64,000 nucleotides of DNA from JAGLQQ01 sp043806135. GTDB taxonomy: Bacteria; Omnitrophota; Gorgyraeia; B26-G9. Numbering within the stretch: position 1 is the stretch's first letter; each line of letters begins with the position of its first letter. Below are positions 42,151 to 51,373 of the stretch, piece after piece. Below the pieces are notes generated by a model that was not told where the DNA came from, did not search any database, and saw only the letters and a program-made list of their open reading frames with translations. The stretch is from assembly GCA_043806135.1 (NCBI GenBank), contig JAZDHG010000034.1:1-64000 (forward strand). The letters are read 5' to 3'. Position numbers and translations under genes: made by a program.

Positions 42151-42914
42151 AAATACTGGTTCCCTTTTGAAGCCGGCTCAAGTAAAACCATCAGTGAGCA
42201 ATTACCCAAGAATCTTGCTGTAAATTGCGGGAAGAATTTAAAGAATACTTTCCTCAAAGGCTGGGCTATTAACCTTCTGGGCAAACTTTTTAGTTTATAA
42301 TCCGCGCTGACATCAGAACACGTTAGAATCATGTTCTTTATATTAAAACCGCAATCATTAAACAGATCAAGTGCGCTATTTTTATTATAAAAATTCAAGT
42401 GTCCAACTGTATCGGTAAAATGTTTTTTTAGCCCCCTGATATTTACCTCAAAATTATCCTCAAGCGGTAAATGGCAGATCGCATAATCACAAACTTCCCT
42501 GATCTTTTGCAAAAAAGCCGCCGGATCTTCCATGTGCTCAAGGATATCGATCAAAAGAGCCACAGAAATCCGGTTCTTGTTTTCCTTATAATTTTTTGCA
42601 TCAAAATAAGTACAACGAAAATCAGCTTGAGGAAAATTATCCTTAGCCCTGCCGATAATCTCTGAAGAGATATCATAACCAATAGGATTTACTGCGATAT
42701 TTTTAATTTTCAAATATTCGAATACGCGTTTGAGTATTTCAGCCGTGCCGCAGCCGATATCTATAAGGTCGACCTCTGGTTTTAGTTTTTTCAGAAAATC
42801 ATCGTTCATCAGGATAATAATCTTCTGGGCCTTCCACTTTGCGTCCTCTTTATGCCAGGAGGGATTTTTCAGGCTATAATCCCCGCTGTTATACATACTC
42901 TTATCTTTGCTCAT
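42147..42914 (-). CDS. class I SAM-dependent methyltransferase
   Basis: A 255-residue enzyme. Motif I reads VDLIDIGCGTAEIL near 45, the strand-2 acidic residue is in IGYDIS, and SVALLIDILEHMEDPAAFL is motif II. A short hydrophobic C-terminus follows. Overlaps of 4 bases with the radical SAM gene after it and with the glycosyltransferase before it show tight coupling. The substrate may be the same glycan or lipid precursor acted on by the radical SAM enzyme. Confidence 0.87.
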   Translation of the reverse strand: MSKDKSMYNSGDYSLKNPSWHKEDAKWKAQKIIILMNDDFLKKLKPEVDLIDIGCGTAEILKRVFEYLKIKNIAVNPIGYDISSEIIGRAKDNFPQADFRCTYFDAKNYKENKNRISVALLIDILEHMEDPAAFLQKIREVCDYAICHLPLEDNFEVNIRGLKKHFTDTVGHLNFYNKNSALDLFNDCGFNIKNMILTCSDVSADYKLKSLPRRLIAQPLRKVFFKFFPQFTARFLGNCSLMVLLEPASKGNQYL

Positions 42915-44056
42915 AACACACCTTCAATAATACTTTTTATCTTAATAAGGTAATCCTTATGGTTAAACCGTTCTTTTATCTTCTTCTGGGCATTACCCGC
43001 AAGCTTCATCCGCTCATTGTTGTTTTCCATCAACTGCAGCATTTTTTCCGAAAGCTCATGATAATCACAGGCACTATAAAGCAATCCATCAACGCCTTGC
43101 TTTATTATTTCCGCCGGACCGCCGAAATTCGTAGCAATGACCGCAGGGCCTGAGGCCATGGCCTGAAGTAAAGATGTCGGACATGGATCAGGTTTTTTAG
43201 AAGCAATAACAAAGATATCGGTTTCACGCATTATATCCGGGACATCATTTCTGTAGCCGGTGAATATAACATTTTTTTCAAGGCCCAATTCCTGCACCAT
43301 ATCCATCAGATACTGTTTATAGCTCTGTCCCTTTCCTTCATAAAGCACATCACCGACTATAAGAAGTTTTACATTAGGAACGCTCTCCACAACTATTTGC
43401 GCCGCTCTGATAAAGTCATCTGCACATTTCCACTCGACAAGCAAACCAACCATGGAAATAACGATATTATCTGATATACCGAAACTTTTTCTTATAGGAC
43501 CTAACCTGTTGCCGGGATGATAGACTTGCTCATCAATACAATTATACAAGATTTTAGTTTTCGTCCATAGAGCAGCCAGGGGAAGCCTTGCCGCCTCAGA
43601 TACGACTATTACTTTTTTTACTATTGGGTTGCGTCCGAAATAATCACACAGTCTCCTGGATATACCCTTATCAAAAATGCTGTGCACATGCCAGATAAGA
43701 GGTATTTTTTTTATTGACGCGGCAATAGTAGCAAAAACAAAGGTACGCGCGGCATTGGCATAGATCAGGTCAGGTTTTTCTTTGCTCATGATTGAACATA
43801 GCCTTAAGGTAAGCCAAGGAAGTCGTATCATATAGCCTAAGACATCCCCAAGAGTCTTTTTACCAAGAGAATAATATCCGAGCGGCAATTTCCGGTAAGT
43901 GATATTGCGGCTATCAAGCTCTTTTGTCAATTCGCCTTTTCCCGGGACAACTACACAGAAATCATAATCATTTTTTAAACCGTCAATCAATGAAAGCAAT
44001 ACTTTCTGTCCACCGGAAACTTTGGCGTATTGTTCTAAGAATAGAATTTTTCTCAT
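42911..44056 (-). CDS. family 4 glycosyltransferase
   Basis: A 381-residue GT-B enzyme. The N-terminus has the acceptor loop GGQKVLLSLIDGL. The donor-binding C-terminal half shows VISMVGLLVEWKCADDFIRA, VIFTGYRNDVPDIM and DIFVIASKKPDPCPTSLLQAMASG with the E/D-x7-E-like region altered (D then Q). GPAVIATNFGGPAEII is family-typical. It transfers a sugar from an NDP donor in the cytoplasm to the lipid-linked chain. It lies between GT4 (44061) and the methyltransferase. Confidence 0.87.
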   Translation of the reverse strand: MRKILFLEQYAKVSGGQKVLLSLIDGLKNDYDFCVVVPGKGELTKELDSRNITYRKLPLGYYSLGKKTLGDVLGYMIRLPWLTLRLCSIMSKEKPDLIYANAARTFVFATIAASIKKIPLIWHVHSIFDKGISRRLCDYFGRNPIVKKVIVVSEAARLPLAALWTKTKILYNCIDEQVYHPGNRLGPIRKSFGISDNIVISMVGLLVEWKCADDFIRAAQIVVESVPNVKLLIVGDVLYEGKGQSYKQYLMDMVQELGLEKNVIFTGYRNDVPDIMRETDIFVIASKKPDPCPTSLLQAMASGPAVIATNFGGPAEIIKQGVDGLLYSACDYHELSEKMLQLMENNNERMKLAGNAQKKIKERFNHKDYLIKIKSIIEGVL

Positions 44057-44060
44057 TTTT

Positions 44061-45254
44061 TTATATATTTCTAATATCTTTATTGGCTTTCTGTAAACTG
44101 TGCTTTAATAACCATTCTTTATCCGATGCTGTACCTGAGAGCCAGTGAGTAATAATATCAATAAAACTATTAGGAACTATCAACTTTTTTAAGGCTGAAT
44201 CAGCTCCTTTAGACAATTCGTTATACAAACCTGCATTATTCATCAATAAATTCAATGCTTGCGCAAGTGATTTTGCATTCCCGGCCTTAAAAAACACGCC
44301 ATTTTTAATTGCCGTTTTAAACATCGGATGGTCAGATAACACAAGAGGCGTTTTTACAATATAAGATTCATATATTGTACATGGCATTCCCTCACTAGCA
44401 TTAATCCTGCTAGGGACAATCACTACATCCGAATCTCTCATGCAGCTAATCACCTTATCGTGTGGAACATTCCCTAAAAAAGTTATTATTTCTGAAATAT
44501 TCAATACTGCGGCCTGGTTTTTAAAATAAGCAATATCGCCGTAGCCTGCAATAACCGCATTAGAATCAATGCCTTTTTCTTTTAGCAAAGCCACCGCTTT
44601 AATGATATCTCCTACTCCTTTTTCTTTAAGTACTCTTCCAGCATAAAAAAAATTCCAGATTTTACGATCTTTATTTAAAACCTTAGCTTCGAATTTATAG
44701 GAATTTAAATCCCAAGCATGATCCCAGGGAATAATTTTATGCCTATAAACTCCAAAACGTTGTAATAAAAGAGAAGCAGGATAGTTATGATTAGAAACAA
44801 CTTCAACATACGGGCTATTTAAAAGCAAAGCGAACAGTTTGCACCATATCAGACCACGTAAACCTGTACCTGAGAAACTGTCTGCGATCATCACAAAAGT
44901 GCTCGTCTTGGCCCGGACACAACATTTTATTAATTCCCGAAGCGGGACTTGAACAACAGTATAAGTTGGAGAAAACAGATTGATAAATTCACTCATTTTT
45001 CGTTTGGATGCATTTTTATCCATTTTGAGAAACGGCAGGCCTACAGCCATAACTCCATTAGGCATCATTTGATCATACACCTCTGCCGCACCTAAGGAAA
45101 CAACGCACACATCGCAAATCCCATATTTATTTATGAGGCCGGAAGGCAAATCAATGAATTGTTTCTGGGAAATATATGTATCAGGCTGGCCTTTTTCAAG
45201 TGAAAAATAAACATCACGATAATCCGGAGCTTGAAAAAAAAGCAATTTTTTCAT
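44061..45254 (-). CDS. family 4 glycosyltransferase
   Basis: A 397-residue GT-B enzyme. Motifs are NFFYAGRVLKEKGVGDIIKA, VIAGYGDIAYF, ITFLGNVPHDKVISCMRDSD and VVIVPSRINASEGMPCTIYE, the last with the E-x7-E pair. The N-terminal half lacks the usual G-G loop and is less conserved. It starts about 20 bases after the polymerase/ligase gene and ends 4 bases before the next glycosyltransferase start. Confidence 0.85.
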   Translation of the reverse strand: MKKLLFFQAPDYRDVYFSLEKGQPDTYISQKQFIDLPSGLINKYGICDVCVVSLGAAEVYDQMMPNGVMAVGLPFLKMDKNASKRKMSEFINLFSPTYTVVQVPLRELIKCCVRAKTSTFVMIADSFSGTGLRGLIWCKLFALLLNSPYVEVVSNHNYPASLLLQRFGVYRHKIIPWDHAWDLNSYKFEAKVLNKDRKIWNFFYAGRVLKEKGVGDIIKAVALLKEKGIDSNAVIAGYGDIAYFKNQAAVLNISEIITFLGNVPHDKVISCMRDSDVVIVPSRINASEGMPCTIYESYIVKTPLVLSDHPMFKTAIKNGVFFKAGNAKSLAQALNLLMNNAGLYNELSKGADSALKKLIVPNSFIDIITHWLSGTASDKEWLLKHSLQKANKDIRNI

Positions 45255-45275
45255 AGTAAACCCGCAATTATTTTT

Positions 45276-46769
45276 TTAAATAAGCTTTTGATCTGTTTGA
45301 TTTTCGCCTGCAATATTATCACGCGATGTTTTTCCATTAATAATCTCTTGTTTTGAAAAATCATATAAAGCAAATATTATGCCGACATTAATCCAAAACT
45401 GCACTGAATATATAGTCGCCCCCCCGAAAGAAAAAAGAATAAAATTCACAATGCTTGCCCATAATCCAAGCATCAGTTTTCCTGTTATTGAAGAGTTATT
45501 GTTCTTATAATAAACAGCGGTCCGTATTGTCAAAAACAGCAAAAACAGCAAAAATAATGCCGTTCCGGTCAACCCACGTTCTGAGAGTAAAGATAGGTAT
45601 TCGTTATGTACAGCCAAACCGCTCTTCCATGGAAAAACCTGGTCGTATGGTCTATATTTAGAATACATATCCGTAGACATAAACGGGCCTACCCCGAAAA
45701 AAGGATGGTCCAAAAACATTCTGATATTAGCTACCCAGGCATCTCTGCGCCATCCGGCAATTAACAGCGGGTTTTTTGATATAACTCCCAAGTAAGGAAT
45801 TCTAAAAATTGTTGCTGCTAAATAAGGGCTCTTTTGATATATGTATTCCATACTCAGGAAAGTGCCGACAGAAAGCACTACTAATACAATTAATAGCATA
45901 ACCGCAAGGGTTCTCTTGCCTCTTATCCATAATAAGAAAAGAAAGGTCAAACTAATAGAAATAAAACCCAATCTGGAATAACTGCAAAATAGGCCTAACA
46001 ACTGTAAAATAAAGCAGACAGTCAAAAACTTTTTTTCCGGAAAACATTTTGATATTTTGCAAACATATGTAATCGGTAAAATCATTATGACATATAAAGC
46101 AAAATAATTTGGATTTTGCCATCCTACTCCGCTGCGGTATATGGTCAAAGCTCCTAAACGAACCAGTGGAACAGGATCCATTAATTGTAAAGACGGCAAA
46201 AATGTTTGGAATAAAGCAAAAATACTGGCACCTGCCGCAACAGCAATCATCGCTTTAACTATTAAATAAATTTTTTCTTTATCTTTGAGAATTTTAGAAA
46301 TCATAAAAGACATTAAAATTAAGTATAATAAAACAACTGTTCTGTATGTGCTTAAAAAAGGATTGTAGGATAATACTGTAGACATAAAAGTAAATGCACA
46401 AAAAAACAATAAAATTATATATTCAGCATGAAAGTGCGATAAGTTTTTTATTTCCATCTTGTTCCTGCTTATTTGGACAGAGCCCCAGATAAGAAACGGT
46501 ATAAAAAATAATTCTGTTATCCTTAAAAAGAAATCTCCGAACATTATCCTAAAATCATGCAATGGTATCCCCATAATAAATAGAATTACCCAATCATAAA
46601 CAGTAATCCGTCCTTTTTTCAACAGTAGCAATAATATAAATAGAAGTAACACACCAATAAGTAAAATTAGCTTAGACGAGAAATGCATAAATAAATAGGG
46701 TAATACTGCTCCGATCATAAAGCATACCAATAAGATTATTAGGATTTTACTAAATGACATGTCTTTCAT
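45276..46769 (-). CDS. O-antigen ligase/polymerase (WaaL/Wzy type)
   Basis: A 497-residue inner-membrane protein with about twelve hydrophobic segments. The Wzy_C domain is visible: GWQNPNYFALYVIMILPITY, a large periplasmic loop with GVGPFMSTDMYSKYR, and the catalytic-site HNEYLSLLSERGLTG with H388. Such proteins polymerise repeat units or ligate chains to a lipid or protein. With the flippase and Wzz-PilZ proteins of the locus, a Wzx/Wzy-dependent route is likely and Wzy the more probable role. It follows the glycosyltransferase at 46792 by 22 bases. Confidence 0.88.
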   Translation of the reverse strand: MKDMSFSKILIILLVCFMIGAVLPYLFMHFSSKLILLIGVLLLFILLLLLKKGRITVYDWVILFIMGIPLHDFRIMFGDFFLRITELFFIPFLIWGSVQISRNKMEIKNLSHFHAEYIILLFFCAFTFMSTVLSYNPFLSTYRTVVLLYLILMSFMISKILKDKEKIYLIVKAMIAVAAGASIFALFQTFLPSLQLMDPVPLVRLGALTIYRSGVGWQNPNYFALYVIMILPITYVCKISKCFPEKKFLTVCFILQLLGLFCSYSRLGFISISLTFLFLLWIRGKRTLAVMLLIVLVVLSVGTFLSMEYIYQKSPYLAATIFRIPYLGVISKNPLLIAGWRRDAWVANIRMFLDHPFFGVGPFMSTDMYSKYRPYDQVFPWKSGLAVHNEYLSLLSERGLTGTALFLLFLLFLTIRTAVYYKNNNSSITGKLMLGLWASIVNFILFSFGGATIYSVQFWINVGIIFALYDFSKQEIINGKTSRDNIAGENQTDQKLI

Positions 46770-46791
46770 AATATTTTCTCAAAATTTTTTC

Positions 46792-47961
46792 CTAAAGTTT
46801 ATATTTTATTATCTCACAAATTGATTTAAAACGCTCTTCCCATGTATTGTCTTTGGCAAACGCGATCCTTTGCTGTTTTTTCTCTTGCGAATCATTATTA
46901 AGAGCATTTTCAATCCCTAACACAAAATCCTCCTTATTCTCAGCAATTGTAAAATACTCTTTATAGGGCTTTAATTCCGGCAAAGCGGTTGAAACAACCG
47001 GTTTGCCTGTAGCCAGGCACTCAAAAACCTTAGCCGGCAGCACAGATTCCGTAAACTCATTTAACTGATAAGGAAGGATCAGTACATCACAAAGAGCCAG
47101 ATATCTCGGTAATTCGCTGTAAGCAATAAAGCCCAGCCATTTAATATTTTCCAATTGCAGTAAACTTGACGGGATTTTCATATCGACAACAGGCCCGATA
47201 TTAACTATGGACCATTGCGGTTTTTTGCCGGCAATAAATTCTAATAATTCCAAGTTAATACGGATTTTTTCTTTTCCCATGCAGCCAAAAAAACATATCC
47301 GCGGCTTTTTGATATCCTGCATTGGCTCTTTACCCGATGCCCCGGGCTTATTGAAATGGTCAAAATCAACACCTGGGGGTATTTGGTAAACGTTTGCATT
47401 AAATTTCTTTTTAAGGTTATAAAAATATCTGGCATCTGTAATAACAACATCAGCCATGGTAAGTATTGCATGCTCGCTTGCAGCTATATCCCATGGTGCC
47501 TCAGGATGTCTCAAGGCATCATAAACACAGTCATATATTAAAGTTTGCGGGGACAGCTTTTTTATTAGATTCACTGCGGTAGAAGTAGCTAAATATGTCC
47601 AGACAACAGGCTTATTATCACATAAATTTAGCAGCTTTTTTGCCAATAATTTTAGGATAACATGTTTATTTATAAAATTAAACAGCCTGTTCTGGGGAGG
47701 CAAAACAAGAGGTGTGATAATCTGCAGATTTGATATTTCCTGTCCTTTGTCAAAAGCGGCATTTGATAGTTTTAGAGCTCTTAGTACACGTTTTGCAATA
47801 TTAGCAATATCCGTCAATTTCTGACGTGAAAACCCCAGATGCTCCACAAAAATAACCTGGTTTGGGCCTGCAGCAAATTTTTCCATTAATATCTGGTGTC
47901 TTTGCTTGGCATAATGCCAGTCAATAGTAGATAAGCAAATTATAGTTTTCCCCTGGATCAT
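46792..47961 (-). CDS. glycosyltransferase (GT-B, TuaH-like)
   Basis: A 389-residue enzyme. The N-terminus reads IICLSTIDWHYAKQRHQILM, as in TuaH-like enzymes with a conserved H-Q pair. The C-terminal half has PRICFFGCMGKEKIRINLEL, IKWLGFIAYSELPRYLALCD and LPYQLNEFTESVLPAKVFEC, the last with an E-x-x-P-A-K core as in the group. It starts 4 bases before the stop of the upstream GT2 gene and so is coupled to it. The sugar is unknown. Confidence 0.83.
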   Translation of the reverse strand: MIQGKTIICLSTIDWHYAKQRHQILMEKFAAGPNQVIFVEHLGFSRQKLTDIANIAKRVLRALKLSNAAFDKGQEISNLQIITPLVLPPQNRLFNFINKHVILKLLAKKLLNLCDNKPVVWTYLATSTAVNLIKKLSPQTLIYDCVYDALRHPEAPWDIAASEHAILTMADVVITDARYFYNLKKKFNANVYQIPPGVDFDHFNKPGASGKEPMQDIKKPRICFFGCMGKEKIRINLELLEFIAGKKPQWSIVNIGPVVDMKIPSSLLQLENIKWLGFIAYSELPRYLALCDVLILPYQLNEFTESVLPAKVFECLATGKPVVSTALPELKPYKEYFTIAENKEDFVLGIENALNNDSQEKKQQRIAFAKDNTWEERFKSICEIIKYKL

Positions 47962-48971
47962 ATTTTTTCTTTTCCTTTTTTAATAACAATAACTTCCTGC
48001 GGGTATTCGCTTATTTTTGGAGTATGGTCAAACAAACCCTGTAATATATGCGTATTTATTAAAATACACTTATACATGCTGTTTGTACCTTCCTTGACCC
48101 CTCTTTTAATATAGCAGGAAAACAGCCAGATTAAAACGATAATTCCTGACCAGAGCAATAGCAATGAGTTATCCGTGTTTCTTGCCAGGGCAAAGATCGC
48201 GCAGCAAAAAACAGTAATCAAAGCAATAAATACATAAAACAATTTAAAACGGGTAAAATAAGCAAAAGAAAAATTTCCCTGAACAAGTGTAAGCCTGAAC
48301 ATCTGCCCAATGCCTCTATACATACCCGCATTTAATCTGCGTCTAAAGTTATCAATATTTAAGGACGTATAGTGCTTTATCATCGGATATGGCAAAGAAA
48401 AAAGCTTAAATCCCGCCTTTAATAACCTGATGCAAATCTCTTGTTCTTCCTCCGCTTTTAAAAATGGATTAAAGTAACCGCCGCTGGCCAGCAAGGCTTG
48501 CCTTTTAAACATGGCTGCTCCGGCCAATAAGAAAACCTGCGCAAATCTATTACCTCTCTTGTACATATCCTCCCGCACTGAGCCGTCATCATAATATTCA
48601 GCCCCCATACCGGCGACTCCCGCTGTCTGCTCATTAGCATCAAGGAATTCAATCGCTTTTTCCAAAAATCCAGGTATTAGTTCCATGTCGGCATCAATAA
48701 CAAAAATGTATTTGCCGGTCGTGTTTAAACAGCCAAGATAACGCGCAGATGCCGGAGATGAAAACCAGTTGTCCCTTAATTGAATTATATCCACCGGAAA
48801 CTGCTTTGCTTTTTCTATACTTCTATCCGTAGAGCGTGAATCAACCAGCAGGATCTCAAAACTGCTTATATTTTTAACTTCAGACAGAACAGATCTAAGG
48901 CATCTTTCAATGTTCTTTTCCTCATTTTTACAAGGGATAATAACTGATAGTAAAATTTCTGATTTACTCAT
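47958..48971 (-). CDS. family 2 glycosyltransferase
   Basis: A 337-residue enzyme. The GT-A domain begins LLSVIIPCKNEEKNIERCLR, has VDSRSTDRSIEKAKQ, and the DxD motif in IFVIDADMELIPG. Two to three membrane segments lie near 240-290, so it is anchored in the inner membrane. It overlaps the next glycosyltransferase by 4 bases and begins 3 bases after the radical SAM gene at 48975. Confidence 0.88.
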   Translation of the reverse strand: MSKSEILLSVIIPCKNEEKNIERCLRSVLSEVKNISSFEILLVDSRSTDRSIEKAKQFPVDIIQLRDNWFSSPASARYLGCLNTTGKYIFVIDADMELIPGFLEKAIEFLDANEQTAGVAGMGAEYYDDGSVREDMYKRGNRFAQVFLLAGAAMFKRQALLASGGYFNPFLKAEEEQEICIRLLKAGFKLFSLPYPMIKHYTSLNIDNFRRRLNAGMYRGIGQMFRLTLVQGNFSFAYFTRFKLFYVFIALITVFCCAIFALARNTDNSLLLLWSGIIVLIWLFSCYIKRGVKEGTNSMYKCILINTHILQGLFDHTPKISEYPQEVIVIKKGKEKI

Positions 48972-48974
48972 AAC

Positions 48975-50492
48975 TCACCTTTTCTTAACACTTAAATGAA
49001 ACGATGATATCTTTCTTTGTTCTCCGATCCTCTTGATAGAGTTTATAGCCGTCGCGAGAACTTTGTTCTCACGAACAAAAGCAAATAAGGCATTTAATAT
49101 GCCAAAAAATATACGTGCTATTATTTTTGATGATAAGAAAATATCGGTTATTTTCTCGGCATATTTTTTAAGCCATTTAGGCAGTTTATATACCAATTGA
49201 TACAAATTCATTAGCGGTCCAAAAAAGTTTCGCACGAAAATAATCCTGGCCATGGTTGGTTTATCAAAATTCAATGCGCTTCCCTCCACATAGTCAGTAA
49301 TAATACGGTCCGTCAACAATTCTTTCTCGATGCATAGTTTATGCAGAGCCGTTTTTGGAAACGGATATAAAATAGAAGTATAAGTAAAATCAGCATTTAA
49401 ACGGGCATTGAGCTTTACCGTATCAAGGATCTCTTTTGCTCCCTCTCCGGGCAATCCTACCATATTAAAAGTGGCGAATTCAATCCCGTATTTCTTGCAC
49501 AATCTGGCAGCTTCAAGCAGGACATCATCAGACATATTTCTCTGCAAGACTCCGTTTCTTAAGCCTTCATTGCCGCTTTCAAGGCCAATAATAACCCTTC
49601 GGCATCCTGACTCATGCATCATAGCGGTAATTTCTTCATTTGCCAGGTAATTAGCCCGCATATTACAGCGAAAAGGCAAATTTATATGTTTCTTATACTT
49701 TTGCGTAAATTCTCTGAACCAGTCTTTTTTCAGGGCCAGGATATCATCATAAAAACCAATAAATTTTGTCTGCGGATATATCTTTATTACAAATTGAATC
49801 TCCTCTATCACATTATCGACACTCCGAAAACGTACCCAAGGCTGATTTTCTGCCATGCTCTCTCTTAAACTTTGATTACAGCAATAAGGGCAATTATAAG
49901 GGCAGCCGCGTGAAGCCATAACAAAGAACATCTGCTCCCGGCCTTCCATAAGATTTTTATAATTGAATATAGTTCTATCCGCAAAGGGAATACTATCAAG
50001 ATCATTTATAAGCGGCCGGACGGCAGTTTTTATTATTTGCCCGTTAACCTTGCTCCAAATACCGTTAATGCCGGATGTTTCCTTTCCTTGTTTAAGAGTA
50101 TGGCAAAGTTCTTTTATAGCTGCCTCTCCCTCTCCAATACATACATAATCTACTGTCTCAACCGCTAAGACCTGCTCAGGATTTAAAATCGCGTGTACTC
50201 CGCCCACAAGAACCGGTTTATTCATGTCGTATTTTTTTGTCCATCCTGTCCACTCTCTGACAAAATTAAACATGGGCGTTGTACTTGAAAAAGCATACAG
50301 GTCTGCCTTCTCCTTTTCAAGATAAAAAGTAAATTCCTCTTTTGAAACCGGCTGTGTAATATGTATCAAGGAGGTTTCAAATCCCTCTTTTTTGAGCATA
50401 CTTGAAAGCAAACCTATTCCAATATTGAATATCCCTCCGTAATTAGCACTGCCGATAACATCAGGATATATAAATGTGATTTTCATGATCAT
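48975..50492 (-). CDS. cobalamin-binding-type radical SAM enzyme (3 of 5)
   Basis: A 505-residue protein. The B12-binding-type fold is at about 4-160 (VLVGGVHAILNPEQVL near 94-109, CIGEGEAAIKEL). The cluster motif is CPYNCPYC (C197, C201, C204) followed by a further Cys at 205. RRVIIGLESGNEGLRNGVLQR and FNMVGLPGEG are class hallmarks. It is more distant from the other four, with no R-RSPENV block in the usual form (RFRSVDNVIEEI). The C-terminal 100 residues are basic and hydrophobic. It leads into the GT2 gene with 3 bases between. Confidence 0.87.
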   Translation of the reverse strand: MIMKITFIYPDVIGSANYGGIFNIGIGLLSSMLKKEGFETSLIHITQPVSKEEFTFYLEKEKADLYAFSSTTPMFNFVREWTGWTKKYDMNKPVLVGGVHAILNPEQVLAVETVDYVCIGEGEAAIKELCHTLKQGKETSGINGIWSKVNGQIIKTAVRPLINDLDSIPFADRTIFNYKNLMEGREQMFFVMASRGCPYNCPYCCNQSLRESMAENQPWVRFRSVDNVIEEIQFVIKIYPQTKFIGFYDDILALKKDWFREFTQKYKKHINLPFRCNMRANYLANEEITAMMHESGCRRVIIGLESGNEGLRNGVLQRNMSDDVLLEAARLCKKYGIEFATFNMVGLPGEGAKEILDTVKLNARLNADFTYTSILYPFPKTALHKLCIEKELLTDRIITDYVEGSALNFDKPTMARIIFVRNFFGPLMNLYQLVYKLPKWLKKYAEKITDIFLSSKIIARIFFGILNALFAFVRENKVLATAINSIKRIGEQRKISSFHLSVKKR

Positions 50493-50592
50493 CAGTTCTT
50501 CTAGTTAAAGATCAAATTACATTACTTACTCAGTTATTCATAATGTTTTTACTATTTTAAACAAACAATAATCTTTTTTCTATTAGTATCTT

Positions 50593-51360
50593 TCAATCTT
50601 TTTCATTACGCGCAACGATGATGATATCTTCTTTCGCATTTCGTGTAAGTAAATAGCCTAATAGTTTCCGCAGCAAAAAAAAGCGCCGATCAGGAGTCGA
50701 GAGATTACACACAGTATAGTTTTCGATAACAAATTTTTTCAACTTTAAGTAATCAAGCAAACGATCAAGCGTAAATACCCTTACATGGAAATGATGTAAA
50801 GGAAACTCTCTTTGGGCAGGATTTTTATATTCCTGCCGGCATTGCTCCTGCAGCGCTGTATTATAAAAAATTGGCGTAGGATGATAATTTGTCGGACATT
50901 TTCCTAACAAAAGTAATATTCGATTATACCACGCAGCGAGATTTGGCGTAGTTAAAGCTAAAAATCCTCCCGGCTTCAACACACGCTTGATTTCGGCAAA
51001 TACTCCGGGCAGATCATAAACGTGCTCAAAGAGCTCACCAAAAAAAGCCATGTCAAAACAATTATCAGGAAATTGCATTTTGGTCACATCCCCCTGCACA
51101 TGCTCAATATTGTTATAAAAATCATACAATATATCATCTTCAAATAAATTGACCATGGTAACCCGGGATTGAGGGTAATTATCGGCTAAAATATGCGCAG
51201 TCGGGAAAAATCCGGCGCCGTCTAAAATTCTCTTAAAATTCCTATTCGAGCCCAGCATCTTGCATATAAGTTTAGTTCTAAAAAGCGCATCTTCGTACCA
51301 TACTCCGTATTTTTTTATATACGTCTGTTTTATTAACTGTTCCTTATCCTTAATCTTCAT
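50593..51360 (-). CDS. class I SAM-dependent methyltransferase
   Basis: A 255-residue enzyme. Motif I reads RILDGAGFFPTAHIL near 45. GDVTKMQFPDNCFDMAFFGE and VLKPGGFLALTTPNLAAWYN are motifs II and III. The G-x-G of motif I is partly changed (DGAGFF). It lies between two radical SAM genes, 13 bases after the one at 51374, with a 100-base gap to the one at 48975. The substrate is unknown. Confidence 0.84.
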   Translation of the reverse strand: MKIKDKEQLIKQTYIKKYGVWYEDALFRTKLICKMLGSNRNFKRILDGAGFFPTAHILADNYPQSRVTMVNLFEDDILYDFYNNIEHVQGDVTKMQFPDNCFDMAFFGELFEHVYDLPGVFAEIKRVLKPGGFLALTTPNLAAWYNRILLLLGKCPTNYHPTPIFYNTALQEQCRQEYKNPAQREFPLHHFHVRVFTLDRLLDYLKLKKFVIENYTVCNLSTPDRRFFLLRKLLGYLLTRNAKEDIIIVARNEKD

Positions 51361-51373
51361 ACACCTTTTCTCC